Part shown: positions 8,171 to 16,682 of the stretch, one piece after another
Numbering within the stretch: position 1 is the first letter of the stretch
Layout of the letters: each line of letters opens with the position of its first letter
Assembly (NCBI GenBank): GCA_910589145.1
Contig: CAJUSD010000029.1
Span: 1-41,670, forward strand
Length of the DNA: 41,670 nucleotides
Origin: an uncultured Oscillospiraceae bacterium
Lineage (GTDB): Bacteria > Bacillota > Clostridia > Oscillospirales > Ruminococcaceae
Direction: 5' to 3'
Made by a program: the position numbers and the translations under genes
The notes under the pieces: model-generated
The model's database searches: none
The model's input: the letters and a program-made list of their open reading frames with translations, nothing else
Told to the model about the DNA's origin: nothing

Positions 8171-9544
8171 TTACAGTCCGAAATATCCCAGATATTTTTT
8201 CGTATTGTTGACCATCTCGTCAAAGAGGGCTTTTGCATCTCTCCGGCTGGCAGTCATCAGGGGATCGTTGCAGAAAGCATTAAACGCAAGTTCAAGATTC
8301 TTGGTTGCGACAGCTTCAACGGTCATTTTCTGGTTTTGGCAGTGAGGCAGAATCAATGCCTGTACTGCGGGATCAATGGCTCCGGCAAACACAGGTTTTA
8401 AGCTGTTATGGGAGAATACAGCGTTGGTTTCCACTACGGAACCTAAAGGCAGGTTTGGAATTTGTCCATAGTTGGGAATGTTGACATTGGTTACCAGGGT
8501 CGTCATACCTTTCAGGGCTTTCATCTGCATAACGCCTTCCTCGCCGGAAACGGAGAGGGCCATTTTTTCTTCACCGCTGACAAGCCTTGCACTTTTCGCC
8601 AAACGTTCCTTCAGTTGTTCTTTGCGGTAGGCGACAGTGGTAAGGCCGAATTTCCAGGATTTTACGCTTTCGGGGTTTTTAAGATACCATGGCGGGCAGA
8701 ACTCTGCCAGATGGCGGTCACCTGCGGCTGCTACAACGCTGTAACGGTTAAAGAGATCAAATTTAACCATATTGGCGCTGGAGAAAGAGTTGTTCATCCA
8801 GTTATCGTCCTTGCCGTCAGTAAAACCGGTTTCAGCATATTCCTTGGCAAATCTGGCGTACATAGGCATCAGGTCAATTCCCTTATAGGAAATCTCGTTG
8901 AGCCAGGTAAAGTGGTTAATGCCCTGAACGTTTACCTTAATCTCATGGCGGTCAACCTTTTCAATGCCCATATCTTTTTGAACCATGGCAGCAATCACCT
9001 TCTGGGTTCCGAAAACTTCATGGCAGCAGCCAAAGCATTTAATTTCAGGGAACACCTTGTACATGATTTGGACGCACATGGTCATGGGATTGGTGTAGTT
9101 GATGACCCAAGCTTCTGGGCAATATTCCTTGATTGCTTCCGCAAATTCGATATAATAAGGCAGGGTGCGCAGGGCGCGGATAATACCGCCAGGGCCTACG
9201 GTGTCGCCAACGGATTGATAGATGCCGTATTTTTCAGGGGCGTGAACGTCGGATTCCATCTCGTCAAAGGTTCCGGGCAGGATGGAGAGGACTACAAAAT
9301 CACAGCCTGTCAAAGCGTCTTTCAGGGTGGGAACGGCTTCGTATGTAAAGTTGCTTTTTACATCCTCGCGGCCTTTTAAACGGTTGCCGATGGTTTCGTT
9401 GTGTTTGGCGGCTTCCATGTCAATATCATAAAGTTTGACTGTCCCGCAGAGGTCGGGTTCTACGGCAAGGTCGCTCATAAGGTTCCATGCCCATCCGCGG
9501 GAGCCTCCGCCTATGTAGGCTATTTTAATTTCCTGCTGTTGCAT
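8171..9544 (-). CDS. Family 4 glycoside hydrolase (NAD-dependent)
   Basis: The 457-residue GH4 enzyme has a Rossmann motif IAYIGGGSRGW (8-18), NYTNPMTM (149-156), CCHEVFG (173-179) and GINHFTW (208-214). The Cys174/His175 and His211 positions hold the catalytic Mn2+/Co2+. GH4 enzymes oxidise C3 with bound NAD+, eliminate the aglycone and reduce back. The C-H-E-V type of metal motif, as far as I recall, occurs in the glucuronidase-like subgroup rather than in CHS-type alpha-galactosidases, so an alpha-glycosidase acting on an acidic or modified sugar is possible; the substrate is not settled. TAGGAGG precedes the ATG. The enzyme is probably cytoplasmic. Confidence 0.9.
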   Translation of the reverse strand: MQQQEIKIAYIGGGSRGWAWNLMSDLAVEPDLCGTVKLYDIDMEAAKHNETIGNRLKGREDVKSNFTYEAVPTLKDALTGCDFVVLSILPGTFDEMESDVHAPEKYGIYQSVGDTVGPGGIIRALRTLPYYIEFAEAIKEYCPEAWVINYTNPMTMCVQIMYKVFPEIKCFGCCHEVFGTQKVIAAMVQKDMGIEKVDRHEIKVNVQGINHFTWLNEISYKGIDLMPMYARFAKEYAETGFTDGKDDNWMNNSFSSANMVKFDLFNRYSVVAAAGDRHLAEFCPPWYLKNPESVKSWKFGLTTVAYRKEQLKERLAKSARLVSGEEKMALSVSGEEGVMQMKALKGMTTLVTNVNIPNYGQIPNLPLGSVVETNAVFSHNSLKPVFAGAIDPAVQALILPHCQNQKMTVEAVATKNLELAFNAFCNDPLMTASRRDAKALFDEMVNNTKKYLGYFGL

Positions 9545-9566
9545 ATGCGTTTCCTCCTAAAAAATA

Positions 9567-9596
9567 ATAATATCTGAAAGCATTTAGGGCTTCCAA
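9567..9596 (-). promoter_or_regulatory. Candidate promoter of the GH4 gene
   Basis: On the - strand, TTGGAA (9596-9591), 18 bp, and TATTAT (9572-9567), about 25 bp before the start codon. A separate promoter here would let GH4 and the dipeptidase be expressed apart from the upstream genes. Confidence 0.4.
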
Positions 9597-9630
9597 TACA
9601 AAAATTAACTCAATAAGAGAACCATTATTG

Positions 9631-10101
9631 TTACTGGCTTTTAATCTCCCTCCGCCAACAATTTTTGACTTTAACTTGATCATTCAATCCTTCAAATTCC
9701 TCATCTATAAAGAAATAATAATCGCCGTCGGGATAAAAGGATGGAAAATAGGCGTTATATCCACCGCCCAAATATCTTTCATCCTCTTTCCAAAAGCTCT
9801 GCTACTCTTCCATATTTTGAGGGTCAAACTTAAATGCGCTGTGCTGCCAGCCCAGGGCATACCATTTTTTCCCTTTGGCTGTACGCCTGACCAGGCTGTT
9901 TCTAACCAATTTCTCCATCAAGTCCAGTTTTTCCTCTGGCATATCCCTTATTGTATACACTGAGTATGAACCATCTATTTCAAATGGCAAAATTGCCGTT
10001 GCCGAGTTACCCTTGTCGTTGCTGAAGGGGGGGTTAAATTTTAACCTCTTGAAAACAATATTCCATACTTCATCATATTCCTGCGTACCATCCAATAGCA
10101 T
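9631..10101 (-). pseudogene. DUF2716 family protein with in-frame TAG
   Basis: Read from the ATG at 10101, the frame gives 99 residues (EYDEVWNIVFKRLKFNP... then YALGWQHSAFKFDPQNMEE) and meets TAG at 9804-9802. The same frame continues to a TAA at 9633-9631 with sequence characteristic of the DUF2716 C-terminus: YNAYFPSFYPDGDYYFFIDEEF and a basic tail. There is no frame change. A single nonsense codon at position 100 therefore breaks an otherwise intact gene of 156 codons. Function of the family is unknown. The ribosome site (GAGA) is weak. It sits between the GH106-like and GH4 genes in the same direction. Recent inactivation, a sequencing error or TAG readthrough are all possible. Confidence 0.7.
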
Positions 10102-10154
10102 ATTGATCTCTCAAATCAATTTATCATGGCTTATAGCTTCACGGCTTTTGATTT

Positions 10155-10188
10155 GCGGACAGCCTTAGAACTATCTAAAGCTGTCCGC
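10155..10188 (-). terminator. Hairpin after the GH106-like gene
   Basis: GCGGACAGC (10155-10163) pairs with GCTGTCCGC (10180-10188), and TTAG/CTAA extends the stem inside. The - strand tail is not T-rich, so termination is probably partial. Confidence 0.55.
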
Positions 10189-10196
10189 CACCAAAA

Positions 10197-13100
10197 TTAG
10201 ATTTCTATAAGCTTATGCTCATCATAATCAAAGTAACGCCCGTCCAGCATATTGGCCAGAGTGTTGGTAACACGCAGGGTAAAGGAGTTTTGCCCCTGTT
10301 TCAGCTTGGAACCATCCATAAACCAATGGTAAGGAGTAAACACCCGTACCCCCAGAGATTCTCCGTTTACCTCTAATTCTACACAGTCGTAAACCTTTTT
10401 GTCAAGCCGCAGTTCTACAGCTCCCTGAACCGCCTCACTGTCAAAAACTCCTTTAAACGTCATCGTACCGCTATAATAGGGGAAGCCGTCTGTAAAGCTA
10501 GGACAGAAAACCGCCTGTTCCGGCTGTTTGGAAATCTTCGTCTTATCTGAAACGCCAAAGTCACCGATCAAATAGAGAGGATCTGAAACACCATGCCAGC
10601 TCTGTTTAATCACACAGCGGACTTCCAAAACATTCCCGCCCTTTTTCAACATGTCTTTAATATCAGCGGCAGTATTGTTAAAGTCAGTGACATGGGCATG
10701 ATGGAAACGGTCTTTTGTGATTTCACTCCCGTTGAGGAAAAAGGTGTGTTCTCCCATAACTGCCCTGTTTTCAAATAAGAGGGAGAGATGCTCCGGTACT
10801 TCTTCAATGGTAAAGGAAGCACGGTAATTTACAGCCATAGGATATTTCAGCATCGGCACTTTGGGGGTTCCGAAACTCTGGCTGAAGGCAATTGTTTCCT
10901 TATCAGCCATGCCGTTTTGGGAGAATTGCTCGATAAAGGTTCCTGCGCAAATATGCGGATATGTTTTCCCTGCAACCTCCATGTCGAAATATTCCAGGCG
11001 GCAGACATTTTTCTCTACAGGCGAAACTGTCAAAGGCTTTGAAGTATCAATAGTAATTATTTTGGCGGGAGCGGGCCTTTGCGGAAGGGCTTCAGGAAGT
11101 TTTTCAGGGGAAATACAGAATACCCTTCCTTCAAAGGAATCAAAGGAAACTGTTAAAGAGGTAGATTTTTCCTCGCCCATAGCATAAACATTTCCGTTCT
11201 CCAGGCTGTATTCATACCAGTATGCGGCTTTGGGGGCTTCCAGGGAAGCTTTAAAGGCATCTTTGCCCTGGTTGGTAACCATTGCGTATTTGACTGGGGA
11301 GCCTTTACCTTCCCGGACGCCCATAACCACTTGGTTTTCCTCCCCTTCCGGCAGGTGCAGGAGGATGTCGTCAGGGCAGCGGAGCGTCTTTTGTACGGAA
11401 TCCATTAAGTCATGGATGGAAATATTTGAAGGCATTTGGACAAAAGCAGTATTTTTCCCGGTTTGCCTGACCTCATAGGAGGCTGTTTGGTCAAAAAATC
11501 CTTTGCATACCTGGGAACCGGCAATTCCAAACAGTTCTTTGGAAACGCTGTCCATATCGGATTGTTCCTGAATATTTTCATAAGGGGTAACGCCAAAGGA
11601 AACCACTTTTCCGCCTTGTGACAGGAACTTTTTCAAGCCCTCCACAGCGACGGTTTCCAGGTTGGTAATAGGAGGCAGAACAATCGTATCATAAACGGCG
11701 CGGCCGACCTTAATACAGCCGTTTTCAATTTTGGCTTCCTGGAAACGTTCTGCATCCAGATGTTCATATTCAATATGGCTGTAAATCATAGCCTTCAGCA
11801 AATTCAGCCAGCTTTTGTTAATGGCTTCCAACTCAGACTGCTCCTTGGTATCCGTACCGCCATAATTAAAGCCGTGAAGGGCATTGCCCAACCGAACCCA
11901 TTGGCTGGAAACCGGGTCAAGAACAGCAATTCGAGTTGTTGTTTCGGTATTTGTCACCCATGCGCCCAATCGCCCTACATAATCCCCTAACTGGAGGTAA
12001 TATTTCCAATATGGGTTTTGCAGGAACTGGGAGGGAGGCGCATCGTGTTTGGTAATACCGTCAATGGTATAATAATAGGCGTGGAAATTATACAGGTTCA
12101 CCCCAAAAATCGCCAGCTTATCCAGCATCCATTTTGCATCCTGTATGGTCATAGACCAGCCAACAGAATGGAAACTTTCAATCATGGCATAGTCAACGTC
12201 ATTCTGGCGTTTCCAACTGCTTACCTGTTTGGCGTTGGAACGGTAGGAGCGGAAATCTTTTTCCAGCATCCAATCAAGAGGCTTGCCTAGTTTTTCATGG
12301 GCGCAGTCGCCGCCGGGAACCGTGCTGAATTTTTGGGTCGTGCCCCGCATAGAGGGGACTTCGGTACAGTACAGCAGATGGTTTTTCTCACACCATTCTG
12401 ATATTTGCTCATGGTAAGAGCTGCGGAAAATCTGGGAAGCCAGTTCATAAAAATCATACCGGATTTTTTTGGCGTTGGGATAATCTGTGCAGTAAATCGC
12501 CGCAAGACATTCACGAATATCATACCCATATTTTTCCTGGAACGGTTTGGGGAACTGGTTCGACCAGGGGATACGGCTTAAAAATCCTGTTTCGTCTGAA
12601 AACATTCCTTTTACAATTGTTCCAAAGTACTGACCAATCGCTTTCCTATATCCCTCATGGGTGGTTTCCAGGAAGGTTTTAACTGCTTCGCGGTTGCAGG
12701 GGTCTAGGAAAGTTCCATAATATTTGAAATCCTCCAAAACCTTCTGCTGGAAAACCATGATTTTATATTCTCCCTCTGGAACTTCCCAGGTTAAAACCTT
12801 TTTCGGTCCATAAGAGAAATACCGTTTTTCATTATAAGCTGTCAGACCAGTTTTCTGATAAATCTGTTCTGTCTGTATAATACCAATGTTCCCTTTTATG
12901 TCAATTGCTTTTTCCCATAAAGCTTCACCGTCTTTGACTGGGACGGCTTTGGCATAAACGACTTCCGCCCAATACAGTTCCTTTTCAATTTGCTTCCCGC
13001 CTTTTGTTTGGAAGACAGTTGAAACAAGATAAGTTTGAACTGCTTCAGGATGCTGAAGGGTAACTTCGCCGCCGCTCATGCCGCTGGGGTAGGGGTATTC

Positions 13101-13349
13101 GTCATAGAGCCAGACTTCAAGCCCTTCCTCTTTTGCAGCTTCCACAGCCAGTCTGCAAGCATCGAACCATTGATCGGAAAGATATGGCACAGTCAAACCT
13201 TGACGGGCGCAAAGGAAAAATCCCCCAAGCCCCTTATCCTTCATTTCATGTATTTGGTGACGGATTTCAGCAGGATTTATGTCCCCATTCCAAAACCAAA
13301 ACGGTTTAATCCGGTAAAATTTCCCAGGATTCTGGAAATCCTTAAGCAT
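10197..13349 (-). CDS. GH106-like glycoside hydrolase
   Basis: A GTG 9 nt upstream overlaps the ribosome site; the ATG at 13349 lies 8 nt after AAGGAG and is taken as the start (1050 residues). The N-terminus (KPFWFWNGDI, GGFFLCARQGL, VWLYDEYPYPSGMSGG) is the (beta/alpha)8 entry typical of GH106 and related large hydrolases that include alpha-L-rhamnosidases. The C-terminal third has beta-sandwich, galactose-binding-like segments (LYLIGDFGV, YSGTMTFKGVF, VNGESLGVRVFTPYHW). There is no signal peptide, so action on imported oligosaccharide is likely. It is preceded 54 bp upstream by the Gfo/Idh gene in the same direction. Rhamnosidase activity is an inference; family members vary. Confidence 0.8.
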   Translation of the reverse strand: MLKDFQNPGKFYRIKPFWFWNGDINPAEIRHQIHEMKDKGLGGFFLCARQGLTVPYLSDQWFDACRLAVEAAKEEGLEVWLYDEYPYPSGMSGGEVTLQHPEAVQTYLVSTVFQTKGGKQIEKELYWAEVVYAKAVPVKDGEALWEKAIDIKGNIGIIQTEQIYQKTGLTAYNEKRYFSYGPKKVLTWEVPEGEYKIMVFQQKVLEDFKYYGTFLDPCNREAVKTFLETTHEGYRKAIGQYFGTIVKGMFSDETGFLSRIPWSNQFPKPFQEKYGYDIRECLAAIYCTDYPNAKKIRYDFYELASQIFRSSYHEQISEWCEKNHLLYCTEVPSMRGTTQKFSTVPGGDCAHEKLGKPLDWMLEKDFRSYRSNAKQVSSWKRQNDVDYAMIESFHSVGWSMTIQDAKWMLDKLAIFGVNLYNFHAYYYTIDGITKHDAPPSQFLQNPYWKYYLQLGDYVGRLGAWVTNTETTTRIAVLDPVSSQWVRLGNALHGFNYGGTDTKEQSELEAINKSWLNLLKAMIYSHIEYEHLDAERFQEAKIENGCIKVGRAVYDTIVLPPITNLETVAVEGLKKFLSQGGKVVSFGVTPYENIQEQSDMDSVSKELFGIAGSQVCKGFFDQTASYEVRQTGKNTAFVQMPSNISIHDLMDSVQKTLRCPDDILLHLPEGEENQVVMGVREGKGSPVKYAMVTNQGKDAFKASLEAPKAAYWYEYSLENGNVYAMGEEKSTSLTVSFDSFEGRVFCISPEKLPEALPQRPAPAKIITIDTSKPLTVSPVEKNVCRLEYFDMEVAGKTYPHICAGTFIEQFSQNGMADKETIAFSQSFGTPKVPMLKYPMAVNYRASFTIEEVPEHLSLLFENRAVMGEHTFFLNGSEITKDRFHHAHVTDFNNTAADIKDMLKKGGNVLEVRCVIKQSWHGVSDPLYLIGDFGVSDKTKISKQPEQAVFCPSFTDGFPYYSGTMTFKGVFDSEAVQGAVELRLDKKVYDCVELEVNGESLGVRVFTPYHWFMDGSKLKQGQNSFTLRVTNTLANMLDGRYFDYDEHKLIEI

Positions 13350-13402
13350 GAAAAACACTCCTTGATTTGATAATATATTAGGAATTTGATTAAAACGCTT
13401 TT

Positions 13403-14638
13403 TTAGGGACGGCTTCTGGGAAGCTCCAAATGATGATAGCTGGAGATATCCACTTTTTCAGAGGGAAACGCCCATGAAAATCCCGCTTCATAAGGGGAGC
13501 AGTTCTTTTCAAAGCAGGTCCACATTTGAGAATAAAGGTCTTTTACAAAGGTTCCCCCTCCTCCGTTGGAGTCGCTTTTGCGGTAGAGTGTATCTTCAGG
13601 GAAATTATGTACTCCAACCCGATCAAACAAAGCGTCGCAAACAGTCAAATGTGGGACAATTGTTTCTACTGTACATGGAATAGGAAGCATTTTCTGCCGA
13701 TTCGTCAGCATGAAGTATAGCTTTTCATCATAACCGGCTGTTGTATCGTCGGGTTTGCCGTAATCAATCACTTTTCCATCATGGAAACACGCCTGGATAC
13801 AGGGTTTTTCTGCATTTGCATCATAAGTAATGACGGCGTTTTCCAGTTCGTAACGGAGAATGGGGAAGCGGTTGTAATCGCTGCAATGGCTGGTGACATA
13901 TTGGAAACGGCAGCCGTCTGAAAATTCCCCGTTTATAAAACAGGTATCGAATGTTTCTATTGGATTTGCGCGGTACAGGGAAGCCTCAATCCATTCCGGT
14001 ACGGCTGAGGATGCGATATCCTTCCCAAGCATAAAGAAAATATTATGCAGGAAATGGGCGGTTGCATTTGTTGCAATAGAATCCAAAATCAAATCCCCGG
14101 CAGCATCATAAAGTTTTCCCGCCCAGTTGTTGCGCACATAATATCGGTCATAACGGGTATAAACCGTAAAATTCTGAAATAAGACAGGTTTTCCGAAAAC
14201 CCCATCAATAATATCCTTTTTTAATCTCAACAGAGCCGGTGAAAAAGACCACTGGAACCCTACCGCTAAATTTTTCCCTGTGCGCCGGATGGCTTCCCTG
14301 ATTTCAGGAATTTCATCTATATCTGTCACAAGGGGCTTCTCACATAAAACATCGCTTCCATGTTCCATAGCGGTGATGGACTGCTGTTTATGAAATTTAA
14401 TCGGTGTAGATATCAGCGCAAGGTCTGCCGTATGGTGTTGATAGAATTCTTCCAAGGTATCATAAAGAGGAATTTTCATATCAACCAGACGTTGGTATTT
14501 CGGCGCTTTTTGTACATATGGATCTACGACGGCTTTTAATTCGAATATGCTTGGATCAGCCTGATCCAAAAGCATGTCCAAATAATGGTTTGCAAATCCC
14601 GCCGATCCTACCATGACTACTTTTGTTTTTGATTCCAT
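13403..14638 (-). CDS. Gfo/Idh/MocA family oxidoreductase
   Basis: The 411-residue NAD(P)-dependent sugar oxidoreductase has a Rossmann start KVVMVGSAGFANHYL, the family EKP motif in DVLCEKPLVTD, and a downstream DSIATNATAHFLHN with the His used in catalysis. The ATG at 14638 has GGGAG about 10 nt upstream; the GTG at 14647 overlaps that site and is rejected. Such enzymes oxidise or epimerise sugars or inositols and often accompany glycosidases of the GH4/GH109 type. It is the first gene of the - strand glycoside module and probably shares a transcript with the GH106-like gene. Confidence 0.9.
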   Translation of the reverse strand: MESKTKVVMVGSAGFANHYLDMLLDQADPSIFELKAVVDPYVQKAPKYQRLVDMKIPLYDTLEEFYQHHTADLALISTPIKFHKQQSITAMEHGSDVLCEKPLVTDIDEIPEIREAIRRTGKNLAVGFQWSFSPALLRLKKDIIDGVFGKPVLFQNFTVYTRYDRYYVRNNWAGKLYDAAGDLILDSIATNATAHFLHNIFFMLGKDIASSAVPEWIEASLYRANPIETFDTCFINGEFSDGCRFQYVTSHCSDYNRFPILRYELENAVITYDANAEKPCIQACFHDGKVIDYGKPDDTTAGYDEKLYFMLTNRQKMLPIPCTVETIVPHLTVCDALFDRVGVHNFPEDTLYRKSDSNGGGGTFVKDLYSQMWTCFEKNCSPYEAGFSWAFPSEKVDISSYHHLELPRSRP

Positions 14639-14702
14639 TTTTTTCACACTCCCTGTTGGGTTCTTATGCTCAGAGCCGCCAGTTAGCTATGCTGATACTC
14701 TT

Positions 14703-14711
14703 ATTATAGCA
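14703..14711 (-). promoter_or_regulatory. Extended -10 promoter of the glycoside module
   Basis: On the - strand TGC (14711-14709) directly precedes TATAAT (14708-14703), an extended -10. The -35 region (ATTCCA at 17 bp) is poor, which suggests an activator. The leader to the Gfo/Idh start is about 60 nt. Confidence 0.5.
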
Positions 14712-14979
14712 GGTTATCTGAAAAATGGAATGATGTGCTTTAGAATATCTTGTACAGTTTTTATAAAATTTCTCACAAAATATGATTATCACCCCAAAAA
14801 TAAAAAGGCAGAGAGTTTGACCGGAAAACTGTCGTTTTCACATTCTCAGGTTTATGGTAAAATAAATTGGGAAAGAGGTGAACCATGAGAGGTTTTTGTT
14901 ATTTTTCATTATAAAACTTTGATGCGGATCATAGATCAGGATATCCTGGTAATCCCTGCCGAACCTTCATAACGACGCA

Positions 14980-15032
14980 GATGCGCCGTCAGAACTGCTT
15001 TTGGGCGTGTTGGCCCTTTCAAGCAAAGATAC
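14980..15032. repeat. Dispersed repeat, copy B
   Basis: Second copy of the intergenic repeat at 628-680, in the same orientation. The first 34 bases differ at a single position. Confidence 0.7.
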
Positions 15033-15103
15033 CTTTAACAGATATACTTTTTTCGCTAATTCATATTTTAAATGAAATTCTGCCCCCTTTGGCAACTGCC
15101 ACA

Positions 15104-15149
15104 GAACATTGGCACCAGGCTCCCGTTCGGGAGCCTGGTGCCAATGTTC
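15104..15149. repeat. Perfect 22-bp palindrome
   Basis: The 22-nt arms at 15104-15125 and 15128-15149 are exact reverse complements around TT. The core is GGCACCAGGCTCCCG. It is far more stable than an ordinary terminator and no T-run follows directly. It could be a cruciform, an RNA-end stabiliser or a dispersed palindromic unit. Confidence 0.85.
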
Positions 15150-15543
15150 AATGAAATCCTTTTTCAATTTTAAGGCTTAGGGTTATGGGGATGCCATCTC
15201 AGCAGCCGCTGGCTGTTCGCTGGCTGCAAGTGATAACCTTCAGCTAAAAATCCCGCCATATTTTCCCCCGGAAGCTTTTCTAAATTCTTTACCTGCTGCT
15301 CCCACAAAAGAAATGGCGGGATTTTCTATACTTTTAAGTATCTGTTTCTTTCGTTTTGTTGGTGCTGTTTTTAAAGAAGCTGGAGTATTTCGCGTCTTGC
15401 GGGTTCAGTTCAGCAGAGCTGAACTGGCGACCAGAGGAACTTTTTAGGAAAGTTCCTCTGGATTCTTCAAACCTTTTTTATCCGCTTTAGCTTATACTCG
15501 TCTGGGGGTTCTTCCGCAACTTAGCTTTATCAATCTTATGCAT

Positions 15544-16392
15544 TTAATGATCTTCCGGTTCCAGGCTCTGGATTTTCCGGTCAGAACCATCTTGCAGGAG
15601 GTCATGGAGACGGGTTTCATCCTCATTAGCCAACGCATCCCGGTATTCACCTAAATGCAGGATAATATTATTAATCTCATCTAACAGCGGCCCACGGTTC
15701 ATCAGGAAAAGTTCTGTCCACATATCTGCATTAAGCCGGGCGACACGGGTCATATCCTGAAAACTGCCCCCGGTAAAACCTCCATGCCGTTCCAACATGG
15801 GGGTTTTTACATAAGCGTTCGCTACAACGTGGGCCATCTGTGAAGTAAAGGCAATAATTCGGTCATGTTCCTCCGGCGTAGTGACTACGACGCGTCCAAA
15901 TCCCAAATTGTCCGCCAGCTTTTTCACCAAGTCTACATCTTCCTGACAGCTTTGATTTGTGGGAGTCAATACGATGCTTGCGCCGTCATATAAAGTAGGG
16001 AGTGAATAATCATAACCGGAAAATTCCCTCCCTGCCATGGGATGCGTTCCAAGGAATCGGACATTACAAGGGAAAAGCGCCTTTTCTGCGGACTGGACTA
16101 TTTTGGATTTAACGCCGCACACATCTAAAATTAGGCTTCCTGGTGCAAATTCTTTGGACTTTGATTCAATATAATCTATGGCTGCTTTCGGATGAAAACA
16201 TACAATATACACATCGGATACAGGGAGTTTATCTGCTAAAGAAAATCCCTTGTCAATTGCTTTGTCACGAAGGGCGGCCTCCAAAACTGCGGGATTCCGG
16301 TTGACCCCATAGCAGGTATAAGGGGTTTTAGCTTTTATTGCTTTACATAGGGAACCCCCAATTAGCCCCATCCCAATAATGGTAATCGTCAT
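15544..16392 (-). CDS. tyrA: Prephenate dehydrogenase
   Basis: The 282-residue TyrA has the NAD-binding ITIIGMGLIGGSL at the N-terminus and the family motif GTHPMAGRE, followed by the helical dimerisation domain with the DMTRVAR segment. It oxidatively decarboxylates prephenate to 4-hydroxyphenylpyruvate in tyrosine synthesis. It ends without a C-terminal ACT domain, so allosteric control by tyrosine through that domain is absent. GAAGGAG lies 10 nt before the ATG. It is transcribed from its own promoter, which is wrapped in a perfect inverted repeat at 16453-16484. No other aromatic-pathway gene is adjacent; the Trp-regulated trpB2 is 7 kb away. Confidence 0.92.
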   Translation of the reverse strand: MTITIIGMGLIGGSLCKAIKAKTPYTCYGVNRNPAVLEAALRDKAIDKGFSLADKLPVSDVYIVCFHPKAAIDYIESKSKEFAPGSLILDVCGVKSKIVQSAEKALFPCNVRFLGTHPMAGREFSGYDYSLPTLYDGASIVLTPTNQSCQEDVDLVKKLADNLGFGRVVVTTPEEHDRIIAFTSQMAHVVANAYVKTPMLERHGGFTGGSFQDMTRVARLNADMWTELFLMNRGPLLDEINNIILHLGEYRDALANEDETRLHDLLQDGSDRKIQSLEPEDH

Positions 16393-16441
16393 ATGGCTGT
16401 CGCTCCTTCATTGCTCGTTTTTGTCTGAACAGTTCTTATAT

Positions 16442-16484
16442 GGTATATCACGTTTTAGCGCTTTTGTCAATAAAAGCGCTAAAA
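16442..16484 (-). promoter_or_regulatory. tyrA promoter with operator centred on the -35
   Basis: On the - strand TTGACA (16470-16465), 17 bp, TATACC (16447-16442). A perfect 13-bp inverted repeat, TTTTAGCGCTTTT (16453-16465) and AAAAGCGCTAAAA (16472-16484), has most of the -35 as its 6-nt centre. Each arm contains the palindrome AGCGCT. A repressor bound here would block polymerase directly. Confidence 0.7.
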
Positions 16485-16682
16485 CAGCATGGGACAACAT
16501 AATTCTTAGAGAATTTTTTGTCTGTGGAACCAGTGGTAGGTTCTTAACATATCTGCTTTGGCATCCGCAGCCGTACGGCTGCTAGATGGGAAAAACCGAT
16601 AAGGCCTTTTGTCCATCTCTGGTGGTATGAGTTCAGCAGAGCTGAACCTTCAACCCCCTTTTCACTTGCCTTTAAGTGGTTC

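Larger units (their letters stand above)
14712..15543. other. Hairpin-rich spacer without a clear gene
   Basis: This 830-bp stretch holds several palindromes: the 46-nt one at 15104-15149; AAAATCCCGCCAT (15247-15259) with its complement at 15313-15325; AGTTCAGC/GCTGAACT (15407-15425, its core recurring at 16631-16647); and CCAGAGGAACTTT/AAAGTTCCTCTGG (15431-15461). On the + strand an ATG at 14885 has a good AGAGGTG site but runs only nine codons. It may be the relic of a divergent gene. A 66-residue frame at 14967-15167 (-) crosses the repeat and the palindrome and is probably not a gene. Confidence 0.6.

Noticed and set aside
8462..9379. 305-codon open frame on the + strand
   Set aside because: It is the exact antisense of the GH4 gene, whose protein shows all family motifs. 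The + frame has no ribosome site and no recognisable domain.
13350..13358. GTG starts just upstream of several genes (also at 14647, 19398, 20117, 21157, 29130)
   Set aside because: In each case the GTG is made by the end of the Shine-Dalgarno sequence itself (GGAGTG, GAGGTG, GGGGTG or GGAGGTG), and a start 8-10 nt downstream is correctly spaced.
14967..15167. 66-codon frame on the - strand
   Set aside because: It spans the dispersed repeat and encodes through the 46-nt palindrome, so its openness comes from repeat structure. No domain is seen.
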